Shown: positions 59,107-64,000 of the stretch, piece by piece | Position numbering within the stretch: the first letter of the stretch is position 1 | Layout of the letters: every line of letters begins with the position of its first letter | From: Tipula vernalis | Taxonomy: Eukaryota > Arthropoda > Insecta > Diptera > Tipulidae | DNA: 64,000 nt | Direction of reading: 5' to 3' | Assembly: GCA_958295665.1 (NCBI GenBank) | Contig: OY282560.1 | Span: forward strand, 209,792,420 to 209,856,419 | Notes under the pieces: model-generated | The model's database searches: none | What the model saw: only the letters and a program-made list of their open reading frames with translations | Told to the model about the DNA's origin: nothing | Program-made: the position numbers and the translations under genes

Positions 59107-60505
59107 ATGGGGCCAGCACAGAGAAAAACGTATGGAATAACGGAAGAAGAATCAAATAAAATATTTGCATTTAATGCGTGCTTTCAAAACAAGTGGCTTG
59201 ACGAATTCATCTCAAGGTTTTCCTCTTACCAAAAGGCACAAAAAACTTTAAGTTATATTTTGCGTTTCGTTGAAGCAGTACGAAATTCAAAATTATTCCA
59301 AAGAGATAGTAAATTGCTGATATCGATTGAATTAGCCCAAGCAAATACTATTCTTTGCCGCCACGAACAACAAAAGTTTTATTACACGGAAATAGCTGAC
59401 ATTAAAATTAATACCGAGCCAAATAAGAAAAGTTCTTTAGTCAGTCTAAATCGATTCCTGGATCGATTTGTTTTATTGCGAGTCGGCGGCCGATTACATC
59501 ATAGTTTGGCGCCTTATTCAATGAAGCATCCAATCATACTTCACCCAAAATCAAGATTAAGTTGGTTATTTCTCCGAGATGAGCATCAATTCAGCAAGCC
59601 CACAGGTCCCGCAGGTTCTGGATACCAAAAGGAAAAATCATCACAGCTAACAAGGTAGTTGATCAATGCACAACTTGCACGAGGTATAAAGCTGAGTTGA
59701 GACAGCAGCTAATGGGAAATCTACCACCAGCATGGGTGGATCTGGAACGACCGTTTCTACACACTGGGGTTGACTTTGCCGGCCCGTTTTCAGTTAACTT
59801 AGTCAAAGGTCGTGGCCAGAAGACCTATAAAGCATACGTGTGCATTTTTGTGTGCATGGCTATTAAGGCCATACACTTGGAGCTTGTAAATGACCTGATG
59901 AGCGATTCATTTTTGAGGGCATTAAAGCGGTTTGTGTCCCGAAGAGGTGGTTGCAGAAAAATCTACAGTGATAATGGCACAAATTTTGTTGGTGCTAACG
60001 CCAAACTTTACAATAAACTCCAAACTCACCCCATTTCGGTGGACTGTGGGAAACTGGAGTCAAATCCTTCAAATTTCATTTTAAGAGGGTCGCTGGGCGC
60101 GCTATCTTAACAATGGAAGAAATGAATACTTTATTGGCAGAGGTTGAATCAATTCTAGACTATCGTCCACTGTGTCGGTCATCAGGTGAAGAAGTGGATT
60201 TTTTGACACCGGCTCATTTCTTATATGGATATCCACCTAAAACAATTCCATCGCTCGATACAGTCTACGATACTCCAAATTGCAACAACAGATGGAGAAT
60301 GGTACGTGATTTATCGCAACACTTTTGGTCTAGATGGTACAGCGAATATCTCACTCAGCTTCAAGGAAGAAATAAATGGAAAGAAAGTCAAAGGGACATT
60401 CAGGTTAATGATATTGTTCTTATCCAAGATAAAGGTCTTCCCATCAGTCATTGGTTAATGGGAAACGTCATAGAAATACATCCTGGAGTGGACAATAAAG
60501 TATGA
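59107..60505 (+). pseudogene. BEL-2 integrase
   Basis: 59107-59658 is the spacer and zinc-binding N-terminus: FLDRFVLLRVGGRLHHSLAP, KHPIILHPKSRLSWLFLRDE (a truncated HH part; CC as CTTC near 59672). 59697-60110: LERPFLHTGVDFAGPFSVNL (first Asp), YVCIFVCMAIKAIHLELVND, KIYSDNGTNFVGANAKLYNK (second Asp). After VDCGKLESNPSNFILRGS the reading fails where PHFGGLWEA with the catalytic Glu should be, so that block is lost. 60113-60505 gives the C-terminus (ESILDYRPLCRSSGEEVDFL, TPAHFLYGYPP, WRMVRDLSQHFWSRWYSEYL, ISHWLMGNVIEIHPG). The enzyme cannot function. Confidence 0.92.
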
Positions 60506-60605
60506 GTAGTCACGTTAAAAACTAAACATGGTCAAATGAAGCGTTCAATACATCATCTTTGCTTATTGCCATGCAGTTGAACACATCGGTTCAAAGGGCG
60601 GAGTA

Positions 60606-61401
60606 TGGTCAGCTGACGTATACAATTATATTGCCATTAAATACACAAAATATTATGATGATCAACCTAAAAGAAAAAGAAAACAATTTATCAACAAAGA
60701 ATCATGGATCCTGAACATACCTGAAAAACAATTTTATTTAGTAGTTAGGTTGTAGTTAAAATAATTTTAATTCACTTATCTTAATTTAAATCTCGTTGTA
60801 AGAATGTAACTTCAAGTTGCTACATAATCTATAATAATTCTGAAACAAAAGAAAACGAATTATGAGATAAATGTAATTTTTATATATAGAATAATTTACT
60901 TACCTAAATTCAAATTATTATTTATCACTATTAAAATTTTTGTAAACATTGTCAGAAAATTGACAGTACTTCTTACTGTCAAAATAATCATAGTAGATTT
61001 CATTGTGAAAAATCTTTAATACCATTTGAAAGAACGAATTGCAAGATGAAAATTATGAATTAGTGCATACTTCACATTTGTCTTTACGCACATAATAACG
61101 CATATGTATTGGTGCATCCTTTTTGTTTAAAACGATAATTTTCATATTGGAATGAGTCGTTTTTGGTATTCGTGGATTAAAAAGCAAAAATAAATGTCGT
61201 AAATTAAATCAATTAATAAAAATTATAAAGTTGTTAAAAATAGAACTAGTAGTGAATCGTGTTTAATTTGATTAATGTGAACTCTACTTACGAACTTTGG
61301 AAATCGAGGCTTTTATATCCTCCCTAGTTAGTGCGGTGTTTTAGAAATTAAATCCAAAAAATCAAAATTAATATCGTGGAAAATAGAGTGTTCAATCCAC
61401 C
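60606..61401 (+). repeat. BEL-2 3' LTR
   Basis: Begins TGGTCAGCTGACG right after the polypurine tract AAAGGGCGGAGTA and ends in the same TTCAATCCACC as the 5' remnant, about 796 bp. The exact last bases are uncertain because the 5' LTR end reads CCACCA and this one CCACCT. Confidence 0.75.
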
Positions 61402-61494
61402 TATAGTAATCATGAAAATGTTGGACCTTGATATTTTTAGATATTTATCTGTTTTAAGGTCCCCTGAGTCCGAAAAAGTAGGCTTCGAAATGGT

Positions 61495-61865
61495 GTCTGT
61501 CTCTCAGTCTGTCAGTTGTCTGTCTGTCAGTCTGTAAGTCTATCAGTCTGTCAGTCTGTCAGTCTGTAAGTCTATCAGTCTGTAAGTCTATCAGTCTGTC
61601 AGTCTGTCAGTCTGTCAGTCTGTCAGTCTGTCAGTCTGTCAGTCTGTCAGTCTGTCAGTCTGTCAGTCTGTCAGTATGTCAGTCTGTCAGTCTGTCAGTC
61701 TGTCAGTCTGTCAGTCTGTTACTCTGTCAGTATGTTACTCTGTCAGTCTGCCAGTCTATCAGTCTGTCAGTCTGTGAGTCTGTCAGCCTGTCAGTCTGCC
61801 AGTCTGTCAGTCTGTAGGTCTGTCAGTCTGTAAAGTCTGTCAGTCTGTCTGTCGGTCTGTGTATT
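61495..61865. repeat. Minisatellite of CAGTCTGT, 8 bp unit
   Basis: About 40 copies of the octamer with point variants (TAAGTCTA, TACTCTGT, GCCAGTCT). Flanked by AGGTCCCCTGAGTCCGAAAA on the left and ATTGGGAGGTCCCAATG-like sequence on the right, resembling a repeat family in which the array sits. Confidence 0.95.
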
Positions 61866-62294
61866 CTATACAGCCCAGTTGGTTTAACCAATCGAACTGA
61901 AACTTCAGATTTAAACTTTTTTGATAAATTGGGAGGTCCCAATGAATTTTACTCCAAATCGGTCAACCGGAAGTGGCCACTCCCTTGGTCCAGAAAATTT
62001 ATTTTGCAAATATCTTAAAAAGTATAAGATTTACAAAAAACTACTCAATACAAAATATTTCCAAAAATTAAAAACAAATAAAAATAATAAAATTTCTGAA
62101 AATTCTCTGTTCGTAAAAGAAAGTCGTGTGTTGGTTGGCCACACATCCATAGAATGTATTGTGTACAAGGTTGTATTAGCAAATTATTTTACATTTAATT
62201 TGAATTAATTAATTAATTCATGTAATACTAAATATGAAACCGGTCCTAATACCATTTTGATGTGTTTTACAAATAACAAACAATTATTTTTAAT
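61866..62294. other. No gene recognised
   Basis: AT-rich sequence after the minisatellite. The frame at 61921-62208 shows no family features. Confidence 0.45.
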
Positions 62295-62306
62295 AACCAT
62301 AGATAG

Positions 62307-62634
62307 ACCGAGCAACGGTTCGAATCCCGATAGGGGCGAGATGCAAAAGGGATTTTTCATCATCTGATTACGATCGGTGATGACGATGAACACAACTATG
62401 ACCCCCCTGATGAGAGTGCAGAATCCATGGGCTGACCCACCTTTCATGTCAGCACTATATAGGTTGGCATGAAGCAATGCAATGTGCAGGTGGTTTATAC
62501 AAAGCGGGTCTATAGCCGTACGTCCTCGATTTGGTTACTACTGCGTAAAGTAGGACGGTAAAATTAACTGCGAAAGAGTTGGGAGTGCCTTGAGCCCCAG
62601 AACAGATTGCATAGATTAAAAATAAAAATAAAAA
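62307..62634 (+). mobile_element. tRNA-derived SINE with 12 bp TSD
   Basis: Flanked by a perfect direct duplication AACCATAGATAG (62295-62306, 62635-62646) and ending in an A-rich tail (AAAAATAAAAATAAAAA). A pol III B-box GGTTCGAATCCC lies at 62317-62328, only 10 bp from the 5' end, so the A-box half of the tRNA head has been lost or this copy is 5'-truncated. The body is GC-richer than its surroundings and has no ORF of note. Confidence 0.85.
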
Positions 62635-62754
62635 AACCATAGATAGGAAGGTTCTTTCTATTTAATACTTTTCTGAAAATTGCAAGAGAATTTATTCCAA
62701 TTTTAATTTAATAGGTGTTGTAGTAGCATTCACAGAGTTATTCGCAAAATGGAA

Positions 62755-62855
62755 CCCATTTGAAATAACAGGAACATGTACTGTCTGCAATAAAGCAGCA
62801 ATCATTGATTGCTGCTTTATTGCAGACAGTACATGTTCCTGTTATTTCAAATGGG
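62755..62855. repeat. Perfect 101 bp palindrome
   Basis: 50 nt arm CCCATTTGAAATAACAGGAA...AAAGCAGCAATCA (62755-62804), one T, then its exact reverse complement (62806-62855). Adjacent bases do not extend the match. Confidence 0.97.
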
Positions 62856-64000
62856 AATTGAAATATTGAAATATTGAACGATATAGTTCAGTTCTAATAA
62901 CAATTTCAAAAGGAAATGGACCATCTGTCACCCATTAGTTTAAATTTAGGAAAATTTGAAAAGTTGCGTACATATTTGTCTTCAGTTTAACTAACGCTGT
63001 TTAGATAATTTAGAATTTTTAGGAAAATATTTAACACGTTTCCATTTAGATAGTGGCTCTTGTGGTCATAGTGGCCATTGTGTATTGGCTCTACTGGCCA
63101 TTGTGTATGCAGTTTTTGTTTAAAATTAGACCGCCGTGCGACTAATTCAGACATGACCTATAGAAAATAATTTAAGTAAATAAAATTTGAAACCATAAAA
63201 ATGACCTTGGCAATAAAATTCCCAAATCGTAGCATATATCACACACGACCAAATTCATTCAATTATTGTGTAGGTAACAGTAAAGGTATAAGAAATCCCG
63301 ATGAAATTAATTAGACCAAGAATGGGTCGATTCATACAAACGTGTAGCACGTTTTTGTACACAATTTATGTGAGTTTGTTGTATGAAACCTTTTACAGTC
63401 GATACTTGATATATTTATGTTTTAATAAATAATACAAAAATTGGTTTTGGTTTTAAATTTTCAACCTTTTCATATATTTAAACATATTGAACTCATATTA
63501 ACACAAAAACAACGTTAAAGTTCAACAACGAACCAACATCATAAAAAGCCGCGGTCGCGCGGTATTTCTCTATTGAAAATATTTGATTTGTTTTGTATTT
63601 TCTACATTTTAAACATGCGCGGTCAGTTTTTATTTTTTTTTTTTTTAAATATTTATGTGAGATTTTGATTGTTGTACATAAAAATTTTGCGTTGATAGGC
63701 GTTTAGTATCGGAAAAATATAAATTGGGCGCCAAAACCATGGACGATTCGTTTATGTATATACATACATATAAATAGTATGTACATATACAGTCAAAATC
63801 GAAAGTGACGATTTAATTATTTTGTCACTTCGTTGGTGTGCCGGTCATTACTGAGAATAATTCAAAATAACAACTTGTTATTCCCTTATCTATCCATACA
63901 TGGTAGGCTATAATGTAACGTGACGAATATTTTTGCAACATGATAATACAAATCTTAATATTTTAAATAAACAAGCCAAACCCTATAGTCTCATCATTAT
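62856..64000. other. No gene recognised
   Basis: AT-rich. A short direct repeat of TGGCCATTGTGTAT lies at 63070-63110. No gene, RNA or TE terminus identified. Confidence 0.45.

Larger units (their letters stand above)
55111..61401 (+). mobile_element. BEL/Pao LTR retrotransposon, copy BEL-2
   Basis: Only the last 45 bp of the 5' LTR remain (55111-55155, ATTAATATCGTGGAAAATAG and TTCAATCCACC), matching the end of the 3' LTR. PBS (tRNA-Tyr type) follows at 55159, then gag, protease, RT, RNase H and integrase, a short polypurine tract AAAGGGCGGAG (60593) and the 3' LTR. Order and motifs are as in BEL-1, but the sequences are clearly a different family. Length about 6.3 kb. Confidence 0.93.

Overview
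This window is AT-rich insect nuclear DNA, most likely from a fly. No intact host gene can be recognised. Nearly every stretch with meaning is a transposable element (TE) or a tandem or inverted repeat. The insect assignment rests on the mix of superfamilies (BEL/Pao, Ty3/gypsy, mariner, piggyBac, PIF/Harbinger, hAT, Helitron, Penelope-like and non-LTR elements). It also rests on two BEL/Pao primer-binding sites that look complementary to the 3' end of an insect tRNA-Tyr. Every TE reading frame seen here is broken by stops, frameshifts or deletions, so this is a TE graveyard rather than a set of active elements. The layout suits pericentromeric or intergenic repeat-rich chromatin.

Layout, 0-17 kb: half of a small inverted-repeat element interrupts a hAT transposase relic (1-1348). 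An unfamiliar 2.9 kb transposon with about 330 bp terminal inverted repeats (TIRs) sits inside a (TA)n tract (1494-4369). A short TAA-tailed retroposon lies at 5660-6438. A pogo-like element bounded by TA (8505-11018) contains a non-LTR relic and a strand-switching satellite. A dead mariner lies at 14322-15355 and a BEL gag relic at 15.8-16.5 kb.

17-33 kb: a gypsy integrase relic; a 1.45 kb solo LTR with CAAT target duplications (18380-19825); a 546 bp inverted-repeat MITE; a two-gene PIF/Harbinger relic (transposase plus MADF protein, 24.1-25.7 kb); a mariner N-terminus; a Penelope-like RT fused to a reverse-strand BEL pol (27.0-29.0 kb); and a second copy of the small inverted-repeat element (32757-33422).

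33-47 kb: BEL-1 (33545-39207) has both LTRs, a 5 bp target duplication, a PBS and a poly-G polypurine tract, but lacks most of its integrase core. A second TAA-tailed retroposon carries a 12 bp target duplication. A palindromic satellite follows. Next comes a piggyBac (41212-46563) with a different piggyBac inserted in it (42243-45194); the inner element carries about 80 copies of a 7 bp repeat where part of its catalytic domain should be.

47-64 kb: a possible small secreted-protein ORF; a decayed BEL; a reverse-strand Helitron (50947-54960) holding a hAT MITE with a clean 8 bp target duplication; a truncated TAA retroposon; BEL-2 (55111-61401); an 8 bp minisatellite; a tRNA-derived SINE with a 12 bp target duplication; and a perfect 101 bp palindrome (62755-62855).

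The most unusual items are the long-TIR transposon at 1.5-4.4 kb, the small TAA-tailed retroposon family with nearly matching 5' ends, the nested piggyBac with the heptamer array, the two strand-switching satellites and the perfect palindrome.
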